Shown: piece after piece, positions 33,561-42,415 of the stretch | How positions within the stretch are numbered: position 1 is the stretch's first letter | Layout of the letters: each line of letters opens with the position of its first letter | NCBI RefSeq assembly: GCF_000712295.1 | Contig: NZ_JMKI01000031.1 | Location: forward strand, 62,001 to 126,000 | Direction: 5' to 3' | Length of the DNA stretch: 64,000 bases | From: Synergistes jonesii | Lineage (GTDB): Bacteria > Synergistota > Synergistia > Synergistales > Synergistaceae | Notes under the pieces: model-generated | The model's input: the letters and a program-made list of their open reading frames with translations, nothing else | The model's database searches: none | Told to the model about the DNA's origin: nothing | Position numbers and translations under genes: made by a program

Positions 33561-34288
33561 CAGCCCTCTCGCGCGTCCGACTCGCCGCCTTTGCCGACGG
33601 CGTCCGGCTCGCTCTCTTCCAGCAGACGCAGACCAGCCATGCCGGAGACGGGCAGCGAAAAGGCTATAGCGTTGGCCTTCGTGCCTATCCCCGCCTTGCG
33701 CATAATAGACCCCATGATCGCGTTTTTCTGGGAAGTTTTTGTGACGATGAAAATGATCTCCTTCTCAGATGCGAGTGAAACGCCGAGAAACTTCTCGGCG
33801 TTCTTCATGCCGGTGCCTCGCGCATGGAGAACGGTGCCGCCGGCGGCCCCGGATTCCCGCGCGGCATTCATTACGGCCTCGTTATATCCCGGGTCGCTGA
33901 TGACGACAAGCAGCTCGTGCGCAGTTCCCTTCATCGTATGCTCTTCCCCCTTTTCAAATCCCTGCCCTTCGGTGAGAAAGGCCAGCTCGCGCTTCCCGCC
34001 GATGCTGCTCATCGGGATGATGAAAGCGATTCCCGTTCCCGGCACGTCTATGTGGACCTTATATTCCAGCCCTTTCTTGGCCGCCCTCCAGACCTCGCCC
34101 GTAACGACCGAGAAACACACGGCTTTTTCAGGCCGGTCGAGCCCGAAATAATTCAGCATCTCGCCTGTAGCCGTCCCGCGCCCGAGGGCTATCATATTGA
34201 TATTGATGGAGACGTCACGGTACAGGGATATGATCTCCGGCAGCCTCGCCCTGTTCGCGATCGTCACCATGAAATACAGATCACTCAT
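33560..34288 (-). CDS. PII-like (GlnB-superfamily) protein linked to a DUF1538 membrane protein
   Basis: The 242 residues appear to contain two PII-like ferredoxin-fold halves. The first is MSDLYFMVTIANRARLPEII followed by GRGTATGEMLNYFGL. The second is HELLVVISDPGYNEAVMNAA followed by GTVLHARGTGMKNAEKF. The G-(R/A)-G-T motif in each half resembles the T-loop region of nucleotide-binding PII proteins. It lies 14 bases after the DUF1538 gene on the same strand, a pairing also seen elsewhere. It probably senses an adenine nucleotide or other ligand and gates the membrane protein. Both roles are inferred. Confidence 0.8.
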   Translation of the reverse strand: MSDLYFMVTIANRARLPEIISLYRDVSININMIALGRGTATGEMLNYFGLDRPEKAVCFSVVTGEVWRAAKKGLEYKVHIDVPGTGIAFIIPMSSIGGKRELAFLTEGQGFEKGEEHTMKGTAHELLVVISDPGYNEAVMNAARESGAAGGTVLHARGTGMKNAEKFLGVSLASEKEIIFIVTKTSQKNAIMGSIMRKAGIGTKANAIAFSLPVSGMAGLRLLEESEPDAVGKGGESDAREG

Positions 34289-34302
34289 CTAAGCACGTCC
34301 CC

Positions 34303-35829
34303 TTACAGCTCGATAATCGCGTAGTCGTCGAGGTGCGCAAACGCGTCCCGCGGCGCCGCGACGATCGCCGCTTCCCGCGACTTCAGCTTATAGGCCATGC
34401 CGAGGCCCTGTATCGTGATAAGAGGCGTCATGGCGACCATCGCCACAACGCCGAATGCATCGGTGACGATATTGCCTCCGACGGCAAGGCAGGCGCCCAT
34501 AGCAAACGGCAGAAGGAATGTGGCGGTCATCGGGCCGGAGGCGACGCCGCCCGAGTCAAAGGCGATGGCCGTGAAAATCTTCGGCACGAAAAACGACATT
34601 ATCATAGCCAGCGCATAGCCGGGAAGCAGCAGCCACAAAATAGGGAGCCCTGTCAGCACGCGCATCATCGCAAGCCCTACGGAGAGCGCCACGCCGACGG
34701 AAAGGCTGTTCTGCATGGCCTTTCCGGAAATAGCACCGTTCGTCAGCTCCTCGACCTGCCTCATCAGGACATAGACCGCCGGTTCCGCCCTGATGATGAA
34801 AAAGCCTATCGTCATGCCTATCGGAATAATAATCCAGCTGAAATCCAGGACCGCCAGCATCTGGCCGAGCGCCGCTCCCGCCGGCATGAATCCCACATTA
34901 GCGCCGGTCAGGAAGAGCACGAGGCCGACATACGTGTAAAGAAGCCCTACGGCTATACGTATCAGCATCTCCGCGCCGAGTCTCAGCCTGACGATCTGGA
35001 AGAGTGCAAAAAAGAGCGCTATGGGCACAAGAGACGCCGCCATCTCATGCAGATACTTCGGAAAAGCGCTGAAAAAGAATCCGCCCATCTCCACGGAATG
35101 TTCAACTTTCAAAAGCCACGTGCTCGCATAATCTGTATTGTCCGGAGCGTAGATAAGCCCCAAAAGCAACACGGCTAAAATCGGGCCTATCGAACAAAGC
35201 GCCACCAGTCCGAAGCTGTCGTCGGCGGCGCGGCGGTCGCTGCGTATAGCTGAAATGCCTATGCCGAAAGCCATAATGAAGGGCACAGTCATAGGGCCCG
35301 TCGTGACTCCGCCGGAATCAAAAGCTACGGCCATAAAGCCGCTTGGCGTGAAATACGCCAGCACAAAAACGAGAATATAAAAACCGATAAGCATGATCTG
35401 CAAGGGTATGCCGAGAAACATGCGCAAAAGGGCCGCGACGAGGAAAACGCCGACCCCTGCGGCTACGGAGCTGATGAGGATAATGTTCGGTATAGACTGA
35501 ACCTGATTTGCCAGTACCTGAAGGTCGGGCTCTGAAACCGTGATCATAAAGCCCAGTAAAAAGCCTGCGAACAGCACTATACACAGATTGCGCGTCTTCG
35601 TTATGCCTGCGCCCAGACGCTCGCCGATTATCTCCATAGAGAGCTCCGCCCCGAGAGAGAAAAACATCATACCAAAAACAAGCAGCACGCTGCCCAGAAG
35701 GAACGCAAGAAGAGTCTCGAGCGTCATCGGCACTACGGTCAGAGAGAGCGTCATCACGATGAGAATAGTAGGCAAGACCGCGTTCGCAGACTCAGAAAGC
35801 TTTTTGCGCAGTTCCATCCAATAATACAC
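34303..35829 (-). CDS. DUF1538 integral membrane protein, internally duplicated
   Basis: A 508-residue polytopic protein with roughly twelve or more hydrophobic helices. Two halves repeat: VAFDSGGVTTGPMTVPFIMA near residue 168 and IAFDSGGVASGPMTATFLLP near 425, both followed by a glycine-rich helix. This DSGGV..GPMT pair is the family hallmark and suggests a two-fold transporter or channel core. The start is a GTG (35827-35829) with AGAGGA eight bases upstream. The transported solute is unknown; the adjacent PII-like gene suggests regulated transport. Confidence 0.87.
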   Translation of the reverse strand: MYYWMELRKKLSESANAVLPTILIVMTLSLTVVPMTLETLLAFLLGSVLLVFGMMFFSLGAELSMEIIGERLGAGITKTRNLCIVLFAGFLLGFMITVSEPDLQVLANQVQSIPNIILISSVAAGVGVFLVAALLRMFLGIPLQIMLIGFYILVFVLAYFTPSGFMAVAFDSGGVTTGPMTVPFIMAFGIGISAIRSDRRAADDSFGLVALCSIGPILAVLLLGLIYAPDNTDYASTWLLKVEHSVEMGGFFFSAFPKYLHEMAASLVPIALFFALFQIVRLRLGAEMLIRIAVGLLYTYVGLVLFLTGANVGFMPAGAALGQMLAVLDFSWIIIPIGMTIGFFIIRAEPAVYVLMRQVEELTNGAISGKAMQNSLSVGVALSVGLAMMRVLTGLPILWLLLPGYALAMIMSFFVPKIFTAIAFDSGGVASGPMTATFLLPFAMGACLAVGGNIVTDAFGVVAMVAMTPLITIQGLGMAYKLKSREAAIVAAPRDAFAHLDDYAIIEL

Positions 35830-36155
35830 CGCTCAGATCCTCTCCGTAATTCATTTCACTATCCCAGCCAAGAGCATAGCACAGAACAGGCCCATGCGCC
35901 ACGTAAAAAACGCGCGCCGTTCTGCGCGGATATACCTCCGGCGCCTCTCGCCGATTTGTGCGCGTGGGCGAACGGCGGAGCTGAATGCTGTTTTGCAGAA
36001 ATTGATGCAGTCTTTATGACCCAGGAAGCCCGGCTCAGCTTTACGGCCAGGACCCCGCTAAGGCGCCCCGGCAATGGGTTATACGTGGAAAAGCGTGATA
36101 TAACGTTCCTCATAAATATATAGATTTCATTCTATACTAAATAGATGTTGCGGAG

Positions 36156-36649
36156 ATGAGCATGAATTACCGTACGGTCAAAGAAACAGCTCTGCGCTGG
36201 CGGGTATCCGCCAGCTTATGTTTGCAGGCGCCGCATTTAAATTGGGGTAAGACGAGAATAGCAGAAAGCATCTGCTTTCGGCTGTACGCCTTGCAAAGCC
36301 ATACGGTATTTTGACACCATTTGCCGAGACTGACATATACTACGGTGAAACGCCGGAGTTTCTGCTCGGGAGGGAACGGCTCTCCGTGATGCCGCGCTTT
36401 CACACGATGGCGCAGACGATCACCGCCAGCTGGATCTGCGTGCATAATCACTACACAAGCGAAAACCTTACAACCATCCTCTCCCTGCCGGAATACCGGC
36501 TCGCCATCCTTTTGGTTTCGGGGTACACTTACAGTAAGATATCTGAGGAGCTGCACCTCTCCTTCGGCCGTGTGAAGAATATGATTTCCGAGCTGTACGG
36601 CAAGCTGCATATCGGCGGGCGCAGGGAGCTGAAGGCCCTTCTTTGGTGA
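36156..36649 (+). pseudogene. Broken LuxR-type regulator (with a possible HTH fragment fused at its 5' end)
   Basis: From 36311 to 36649 an open frame encodes the C-terminal LuxR helix-turn-helix (SGYTYSKISEELHLSFGRVK, then NMISELYGKLH) preceded by a helical piece (TPFAETDIYYGETPEFLLG). The same frame continues upstream as HLLSAVRLAKPYG but meets a TAA near 36257 and has no proper start. Another frame, beginning ATG at 36156, reads MSMNYRTVKETALRWRVSA, like an excisionase-type HTH cut short. The parts look like debris of one or two regulators. The rest of the 35830-36746 gap shows no other gene. Confidence 0.6.
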
Positions 36650-36746
36650 GGAAGCATCTTTTTTGAGATCGATTCGGCACTTGCGAGGCATCAGCCGATT
36701 CAATAAAATAACGTATAGCAATCGATCCGACGGAAGGAGATGACGG

Positions 36747-37766
36747 ATGAAGAAGAGCCAAAGGCTTCCCTACGTCAATAACGCGCTCGCGGTCGGAATC
36801 ACCACGCTGATCGCGGCGGTCTCTGTATTTGTTTTTCATCGCCGGGACGTTGTCTCGCTGCATGATATGCTCGTCGACGGCGCCATTTTTGGAATTACGA
36901 CCATGTTGATCGATACGGCGATAATCTATCCACAGATGAAGAGCAGGTATCAAAAGGGAATTCTTCCCGCAGAGGCGCCGCGTTCCGTCATCCTGAAGCG
37001 TATGCCCCGCAATCCGGCGCTTTTCGCGCTGCTCGTGGGCTTATTTTTTGCCGCCCTAATGCCTGCGTTCAACTATATTTTTATGCGGTTTTACGAGCTT
37101 GACGCGCTGGCTTTTGCCTCCTTCCTGTTTTGGCGCGTTGTTTACGCTGTGCCGGCGTCGGTTTATATGGCCCGCCTCATCATCTTCCGTTATGTTCAGC
37201 CGGGAGCCTTCGCGGGTGAAGTAGCACAGCACGGCGACGCGAAGGTGAGCGCGGTGTTGCCGCGGATCTCGACGCTCAAAGAGCAGTACCGCGCGGCGCT
37301 TTCAGATTTTGGCATGAACATGGTCCTGGGGGTTATTTTAGGCGGCGCCCGCGTCGGCATGGATTTGGGGCTGCAAGCCGACGAGAGCAAGTGGCTCTTC
37401 ATTTTTCCGGCTTATCGCTCCGGCCTGCCTCTATCCTCGCTGATTTACGCGGTCATTGTCTTCTTTATGATGGCGGTGCCGGTTGCGCAAAACATCCTTC
37501 GGTTGCGCGAGGGGGGGACCCTCCCACAGGCGGAGAAAGAGAACCGCTTCTTCTCTCATCTGCCGTGGAATCCGTGGCTCTTCAGCGCTGTCTGGTTTGT
37601 CCCGATGCTGTTGTGCACCTACGCTTTTCTGTGGGGCATAATGACCGTAATGCGCTTTGAGGTCCTCAACTTTTTCCAGTACTTTGTGCTCAGGCTGATT
37701 CTGATCACGCTGCTGTCCAAAGGAATGGCCGCGCTGTCCGCCATTCGATATATACAGCCCATATAA
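36747..37766 (+). CDS. Multi-pass membrane protein of unknown function
   Basis: I do not recognise this 339-residue protein. It has about seven or eight hydrophobic segments, for example NALAVGITTLIAAVSVFVFH, NPALFALLVGLFFAALMPAF and SSLIYAVIVFFMMAVPVAQN, joined by short charged loops. There is no signal peptide and no known motif. GGAAGGAG lies upstream of the ATG. It follows a LuxR-type remnant and is 22 bases before the SDR gene, so it is probably co-transcribed with the SDR and the acetoacetate-decarboxylase-like gene. A permease for their substrate is one guess. Confidence 0.8.
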   Translation: MKKSQRLPYVNNALAVGITTLIAAVSVFVFHRRDVVSLHDMLVDGAIFGITTMLIDTAIIYPQMKSRYQKGILPAEAPRSVILKRMPRNPALFALLVGLFFAALMPAFNYIFMRFYELDALAFASFLFWRVVYAVPASVYMARLIIFRYVQPGAFAGEVAQHGDAKVSAVLPRISTLKEQYRAALSDFGMNMVLGVILGGARVGMDLGLQADESKWLFIFPAYRSGLPLSSLIYAVIVFFMMAVPVAQNILRLREGGTLPQAEKENRFFSHLPWNPWLFSAVWFVPMLLCTYAFLWGIMTVMRFEVLNFFQYFVLRLILITLLSKGMAALSAIRYIQPI

Positions 37767-37788
37767 AATACAACAGGAGGAGAGGAAA

Positions 37789-38700
37789 ATGTCTGATATG
37801 TTTGAAGGAAAAGTCGCGCTTGTCACTGGCGCCGCATCAGGATTCGGCTTGGGGATATGCAAACGGCTTTTACTTGAAGGCGCCAAAGCGGTGTGGATCA
37901 CCGACTATATTCAGCGGGATTTGGATTTGGCCGCGCGCGAACTGGAAGCGGAATATCCCGGCAGGGTGTTTTCCATGCTGGTGGACGTAGGCGAAAAAGG
38001 CGCCATAGAGAAAGCTATCGAAAATGCCGCTGCTGACAGCGGCAGGCTGGACTTCCTTTTTAATAACGCCGGCAGGCCGATGACGAAGCCGGCTCTGGAT
38101 ATCGAACCGGAGGATTTCCGAAGGCTTATCGATGTGAACTATGTCGGCGTGGTAATGGGAACGCTTGCCGCGCTTAAGGTAATGGAAGGGCAGGGCGGCG
38201 GATACGTCGTCAACGCCGCTTCGCTCGCCGGACTTGTCCCCGCTCCCTTCCAGTGCGCCTACGCCTCCACGAAGGCGGCCGTGATCGCCTTTACCAGGAG
38301 CCTCGCGTACGAGTATGCGGATACGGACATTCATTTCTCCCAGTATGCTCCGGCGAATGTCGCCACCAGCATCTTCTCGGCGGAATACTCTGAGTCGCTG
38401 AGGAAAAAGGGTCTCTCCGAAGAGGAGATCGCCGAGAAGATAAAGGACGTCAAGCCTCCGAAGGGCGCTGTGCCTCTTGAGAAAGCTCTGGACATTCTTT
38501 TTGAGGGAATCGAAAATTATCGGACGGATATCCCCGTGGGAGATGACGCGCTGTTCTTGGACGAAATGTTTTGCAAGGACCGGAAAGCCTTTGAAAAAAC
38601 CGTGCTGGAGCTCGGAGCCAAGAGAAGGGCGTTTTATCGGACAGTCAGGGAACTTGAGTCCCGCGGAGAATCCGCGGCGGGTGTCCCCTTTCCGGGCTGA
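37789..38700 (+). CDS. Short-chain dehydrogenase/reductase (SDR)
   Basis: A 303-residue NAD(P)-dependent SDR. It has the nucleotide motif VTGAASGFGLGI (about residues 11-22), NNAGRP near 90, the catalytic Ser region (VNAASLAGLVPAPFQCAYAS) and YASTK with the catalytic Tyr and Lys. A C-terminal extension of roughly 60 residues is longer than in minimal SDRs. AGGAGG lies upstream. It is followed by an acetoacetate-decarboxylase-like gene, so it may reduce or oxidise a keto or hydroxy acid intermediate. Confidence 0.92.
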   Translation: MSDMFEGKVALVTGAASGFGLGICKRLLLEGAKAVWITDYIQRDLDLAARELEAEYPGRVFSMLVDVGEKGAIEKAIENAAADSGRLDFLFNNAGRPMTKPALDIEPEDFRRLIDVNYVGVVMGTLAALKVMEGQGGGYVVNAASLAGLVPAPFQCAYASTKAAVIAFTRSLAYEYADTDIHFSQYAPANVATSIFSAEYSESLRKKGLSEEEIAEKIKDVKPPKGAVPLEKALDILFEGIENYRTDIPVGDDALFLDEMFCKDRKAFEKTVLELGAKRRAFYRTVRELESRGESAAGVPFPG

Positions 38701-38737
38701 TCGCTTGGGGTATGGAAATGGAAGAGGAGATTTCTTT

Positions 38738-39541
38738 ATGAGAGGTCAATTTAGATTCAAGGATGGTTATACCTATCGCATGCCGGCAGTATTCAGGAAT
38801 TATCCTTTTAAGCGGGATGTGCGGGTGGTTTACGACGATTGTCGTATGATCTGCGTCGAGCAGCGGACGGAAGAAGAAGCGCTGGCTCAATATATACCGG
38901 AGGATTTTGAAATCGCCGCGCCGGTCGTCAACTGGTCGTATACGAACTGCCGCGGGGTAGACTTCATGATGGGCGGCGAGTACCGGATCATGCAGGCGTC
39001 GGCGCCCGTCAGGTACTGCGGCGGAAAAGAGAGCATTGACGGCTGTTATCCGCTGGTTATTTTCGAAAACAACGCCGTGCCGGTGCTGGGCGGCAGGGAA
39101 GAGGACGGCATGCCTAAGGTCGTCTGCGATATTTCGTTGGACAGGCACTTCGAAAACCACTGGTTCGCCGCGCTCTCATCCGATTGTGAAACGATTATGC
39201 GGATGAATTTCCGTCAGGAAGCCGAAATGGCCCCGTCGGCTGTAGAAGCTTACAACAAAGGCGCCAAGATGGCGGCTTTTGGTAATCGCTGCCTCCCCTC
39301 CGTGGATCGCGCGGGTTGCGATTATCAAGATTATATCCTCTACCCGCAGGAGATCGCGGCGGAACGGATCTTTACGGGGAGGGGCAGCGTCGAAGTGATA
39401 GCGCCCGCCGAGTGGTATATACAGCCCTATTTTTCTCAGACGCTTTATGCGCTGAGCGGATTGCCGAACCTTGGGTTTGAAAATGCGCTGCGCATCGAAG
39501 GGCGCCTTCGTCTATACGTTTCCGAATCGCGTCCGCTCTGA
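38738..39541 (+). CDS. Acetoacetate decarboxylase-family protein
   Basis: A 267-residue ADC-fold protein. GREEDGMPKVVCDI near residue 125 matches the GRE..G.PK block that contains the Schiff-base lysine of acetoacetate decarboxylase. YPLVIFENNAVPVLGGREED and the C-terminal YFSQTLYALSGLP are consistent. ADC relatives also include enzymes that cyclise or hydrate keto compounds, so the reaction is open. GAAGAGGAGA lies upstream of the ATG at 38738. It is the last gene of a three-gene cluster with the membrane protein and SDR. Confidence 0.85.
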   Translation: MRGQFRFKDGYTYRMPAVFRNYPFKRDVRVVYDDCRMICVEQRTEEEALAQYIPEDFEIAAPVVNWSYTNCRGVDFMMGGEYRIMQASAPVRYCGGKESIDGCYPLVIFENNAVPVLGGREEDGMPKVVCDISLDRHFENHWFAALSSDCETIMRMNFRQEAEMAPSAVEAYNKGAKMAAFGNRCLPSVDRAGCDYQDYILYPQEIAAERIFTGRGSVEVIAPAEWYIQPYFSQTLYALSGLPNLGFENALRIEGRLRLYVSESRPL

Positions 39542-39588
39542 ACCTGCTACGCTCTCTGAGCTCACCGCGGCGTGGGCGGGCGGGGCGC

Positions 39589-39610
39589 AGGGCCCGCCGA
39601 TGCGGGCCCT
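39589..39610 (+). terminator. GC hairpin after the ADC-like gene
   Basis: AGGGCCCGC (39589-39597) pairs with GCGGGCCCT (39602-39610), loop CGAT. The downstream sequence is pyrimidine-rich but lacks a pure T-run. It likely ends the membrane protein/SDR/ADC-like operon. Confidence 0.5.
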
Positions 39611-39706
39611 CGCCATGCGCTTCACGCCCTTCTTTCTTTAATAATCCGCCGCGTTATGTTAAAATCCACACTATGCTGAATAACTTGCGACTGGGAGTGG
39701 CGGATA

Positions 39707-40939
39707 ATGAGAGCTTGTTTTTCTTCTTCTGATATAATGCTTCCGCGGAAAGCCACGGCTGAGGACGCGTGGGCCGTGGTCGCCTGCGACCAGTATACGA
39801 GCCAGCCTGAGTACTGGGAGGACGTCGAGCGCATCGTGGAGGGGAAGCCGTCGACTCTCAATATAATTTTCCCCGAGGTCTGCCTTCCTGAGATAGACGA
39901 GCGCATCACCAGGATACGCGCAAACATGGAGGATTATCTGAAAGAAAACATCCTTTCCGAAGCGGTGCACGACGGCTTCGTGCTCGTCGAGAGGACGACG
40001 GAATCCGGCACGCGCCTCGGGCTCGTCGGCAAGGTAGACCTTGAGAGCTACGACTTCACGCCGGGCAACGGCGCTCTGATACGCGCGACGGAGGGCACGG
40101 TCACGTCGCGCATCCCGCCGCGCGTGCGCATACGCAGCGGCGCGATAATAGAATCTCCGCACGTCATGATGCTGATAGACGACCGCGAGAAAAAGCTCAT
40201 AGAGCCGCTTTATGAGAAAAGAAGCGGATTTGCGGCGCTCTACGACGCGACGCTGATGAAGGGCGGCGGCAGGGTAAGGGGGTACGCGATAGAGGGCGAA
40301 GAGGCGGAGGCTGTGAACGCGCTGCTGCTCGACATGCAGCGCGCTTCCGGGGGCTTCTTCATCTCTGTGGGCGACGGCAACCACTCTCTCGTAACGGCGA
40401 AGAGCTGGTGGGACGAGCTGAAAGAACGCCTGAGCCCCGAGGAGAGGGAAGGCCATCCGGCAAGATACGCCCTCGCGGAGCTGGTGAATCTTCACAGCCC
40501 GGCGCTCCGCTTCGAGCCGGTGCACCGCGTGCTCTTCGGAGTCGACGCCGGCGCGCTTTACCGCGGCTTTATAGCGTACTGCGGGGGGCTCGGCGTAAAG
40601 GCCGTCGGCGGAGACGACCTGACCTTCAAAGGACGCGGCCTGAACGAGAGCTTCTCTCTCGAAGGCGCGAAGGGGCGTCTGCCCGTCGACATACTGCAGG
40701 GCTATCTCGACGGCTTCCTCGCTGAGAATGAAAAAGCCTGCGTCGACTATATCCACGGAGAAGAGACCCCGCTTGTGCTCTCGGAAGAAAGAGGCAACTG
40801 CGCGATATTCCTCAAGAGCTTAGACAAAAGGGCGCTCTTCCCGGCGATCGCGGCGGGCGGCGTGCTTCCGCGCAAAACCTTCTCGATGGGAGAGGCGCAC
40901 GAGAAGCGTTACTACATGGAGTGCAGAAAGATTCGATAG
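39707..40939 (+). CDS. DUF1015-family protein
   Basis: The 410-residue protein belongs to DUF1015: AWAVVACDQYTSQPEYWEDV near the N-terminus, ISVGDGNHSLVTAKSWW near residue 225 and a C-terminal FSMGEAHEKRYYMECRKI. Relatives are ParB/Srx-like, and some archaeal family members are reported as serine kinases, so phosphorylation of free serine is a possible role. I cannot confirm the needed residues. It is a single gene between two hairpins and is probably expressed alone. Confidence 0.87.
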   Translation: MRACFSSSDIMLPRKATAEDAWAVVACDQYTSQPEYWEDVERIVEGKPSTLNIIFPEVCLPEIDERITRIRANMEDYLKENILSEAVHDGFVLVERTTESGTRLGLVGKVDLESYDFTPGNGALIRATEGTVTSRIPPRVRIRSGAIIESPHVMMLIDDREKKLIEPLYEKRSGFAALYDATLMKGGGRVRGYAIEGEEAEAVNALLLDMQRASGGFFISVGDGNHSLVTAKSWWDELKERLSPEEREGHPARYALAELVNLHSPALRFEPVHRVLFGVDAGALYRGFIAYCGGLGVKAVGGDDLTFKGRGLNESFSLEGAKGRLPVDILQGYLDGFLAENEKACVDYIHGEETPLVLSEERGNCAIFLKSLDKRALFPAIAAGGVLPRKTFSMGEAHEKRYYMECRKIR

Positions 40940-40972
40940 CCCGAAGGAATCGTCGTAAGAACATACCGAAGA

Positions 40973-41015
40973 GGCCGCCGCGCGGCAGGATTCTCGCAGC
41001 ACGGCGGCCCTTTTT
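40973..41015 (+). terminator. Rho-independent terminator of the DUF1015 gene
   Basis: GGCCGCCG (40973-40980) pairs with CGGCGGCC (41002-41009), followed by TTTTT at 41011-41015. The stem has an inner GC-rich loop. The rest of the 40940-41258 gap is AT-rich promoter sequence for the next gene. Confidence 0.82.
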
Positions 41016-41179
41016 ATAACCTATTCCCGGCGCGACGCGCCTTCTTTTTTAGTCAAATGAATAATTATTTTTATATTTCACAAATTGTAACAGGGCATAA
41101 ACTTATCGACGTTTTTTTGCTCTAAAAATGGCTGTACCAATAAAGTTTTGGATAGAACAGCAAAAATGATTTTTCCCGC

Positions 41180-41208
41180 TTGCGCTGATGATAAATTTAC
41201 GATATTGT
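41180..41208 (+). promoter_or_regulatory. Promoter of the YkvI-type transporter gene
   Basis: TTGCGC (41180-41185), a 17-base spacer and TATTGT (41203-41208). Transcription would start about 45 bases before the gene. Confidence 0.45.
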
Positions 41209-41258
41209 GCAGCTGTTGAAAAACAATCTCGCCTTACGGAGAAAGGTCTGATATTTTT

Positions 41259-42347
41259 ATGAACGAAAATAAAGTAAGTTGGGGCAACGTTTTGAAATTC
41301 GCCGGCGCGTTCATCGCCTACCTTATAGGCGCGGGCTTCGCGACGGGGCAGGAAGTGCTTCAGTACTTCGCCTCATACGGCTATCAGGGGCTTCTCGTCG
41401 CCGCCTTCGTGCTTTTGTGCTTCGTCTATGTCGGATACGAGTTCATCGTGACCGGCTACAGCGAGCGCTTTGCCAACACGAACGACATCTACAGGCATTA
41501 CTGCGGAAAATACATCGGCGGCTTCTATGATTACTTTTCTATCGCGTTTATCTTCATGTCGTATATCGTAATGCTCGGCGGAGCCGGCGCGACCGTCAAC
41601 CAGTATTATCATCTCTCTCCCGTGATCGGATCGATAGTCATGATGATTCTTTCCGTCGTAACGGTCGTTTGCGGGCTCGGCAGAATCGTCGAGGTCATAG
41701 GCTCGATAGGCCCGCTGATCGTCGTGATAGCGATAGGCGTGGGCCTCGGCGGCATCGTCAAGAACCCGGCCGGGATATCCGAAGGCGCCGCGCTCGTCTC
41801 CTCGGGCGCGCTTGAAATAACCAAGGTCGGCAGCAACTGGCTGATGTCCGGCACCTCCTACGTAGGCTTTTGCATGCTGTGGCTCGCCGCGTTCCTCGCG
41901 GCCATGGGCACGAAGGCGAATAGCAAAGAAGAAGCGGCGCTCGGCACGACCTTCGGAGCGATAGCCTTCGTCGGCGGCGCGGTCGTCCTCATGTTCGGGC
42001 TGCTTACCTGCTTCAAAGACCTCTACGCGTCGGACATCCCCTCGCTGATAATTGCGGAAAAGCTTTGGCCGCCGCTCGCGTCGGTCTTCTCGGCGATAAT
42101 TTTGGCCGGCATCTATACCACGGCTGTGCCGCTCCTCTGGTCCGTGTCGGCGCGCTTCGCGCAGGAAAAGACGACGAAATTCTACGGCCTGACGGCCGCG
42201 CTGGCCGCCGTCGCCTGCTTCGTCGCGCTTAAGCTGCCCTTCCGCCAGATCGTCAACGTCATCTACGGGATAAACGGCTACGTCGGCATACTGCTGATAC
42301 TCTTCATGCTCGCGAAGACCTTCAGGCTGGCGAAGAAAATGAGGTAA
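41259..42347 (+). CDS. YkvI-family inner-membrane transporter-like protein
   Basis: A 362-residue membrane protein with about ten hydrophobic segments. The N-terminal FAGAFIAYLIGAGFATGQEV has a glycine-rich unwound first helix typical of LeuT/APC-fold transporters, and the whole chain resembles the YkvI family. It probably moves an amino acid or small cation-coupled solute, but none is known. GAGAAAGG precedes the ATG. It stands alone and faces the alpha/beta hydrolase gene. Confidence 0.82.
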   Translation: MNENKVSWGNVLKFAGAFIAYLIGAGFATGQEVLQYFASYGYQGLLVAAFVLLCFVYVGYEFIVTGYSERFANTNDIYRHYCGKYIGGFYDYFSIAFIFMSYIVMLGGAGATVNQYYHLSPVIGSIVMMILSVVTVVCGLGRIVEVIGSIGPLIVVIAIGVGLGGIVKNPAGISEGAALVSSGALEITKVGSNWLMSGTSYVGFCMLWLAAFLAAMGTKANSKEEAALGTTFGAIAFVGGAVVLMFGLLTCFKDLYASDIPSLIIAEKLWPPLASVFSAIILAGIYTTAVPLLWSVSARFAQEKTTKFYGLTAALAAVACFVALKLPFRQIVNVIYGINGYVGILLILFMLAKTFRLAKKMR

Positions 42348-42366
42348 ATCCATACAAAGGCCGAAT

Positions 42367-42415
42367 GAACGACGACGCGGCGGAAGCTCAAGCGGCTCCG
42401 CCGCGCGCTTCGTTC
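42367..42415. terminator. Bidirectional hairpin between convergent genes
   Basis: GAACGA (from 42367) pairs with TCGTTC (to 42415), and inside it GCGGCGGA (42377-42384) pairs with TCCGCCGC (42397-42404). It sits between the transporter stop and the hydrolase stop, overlapping the latter. Confidence 0.55.

Noticed and set aside
35859-36113. Minus-strand 84-codon frame in the gap before the LuxR remnant
   Set aside because: Low-complexity Ala/Ser composition, no ribosome site and no family resemblance.
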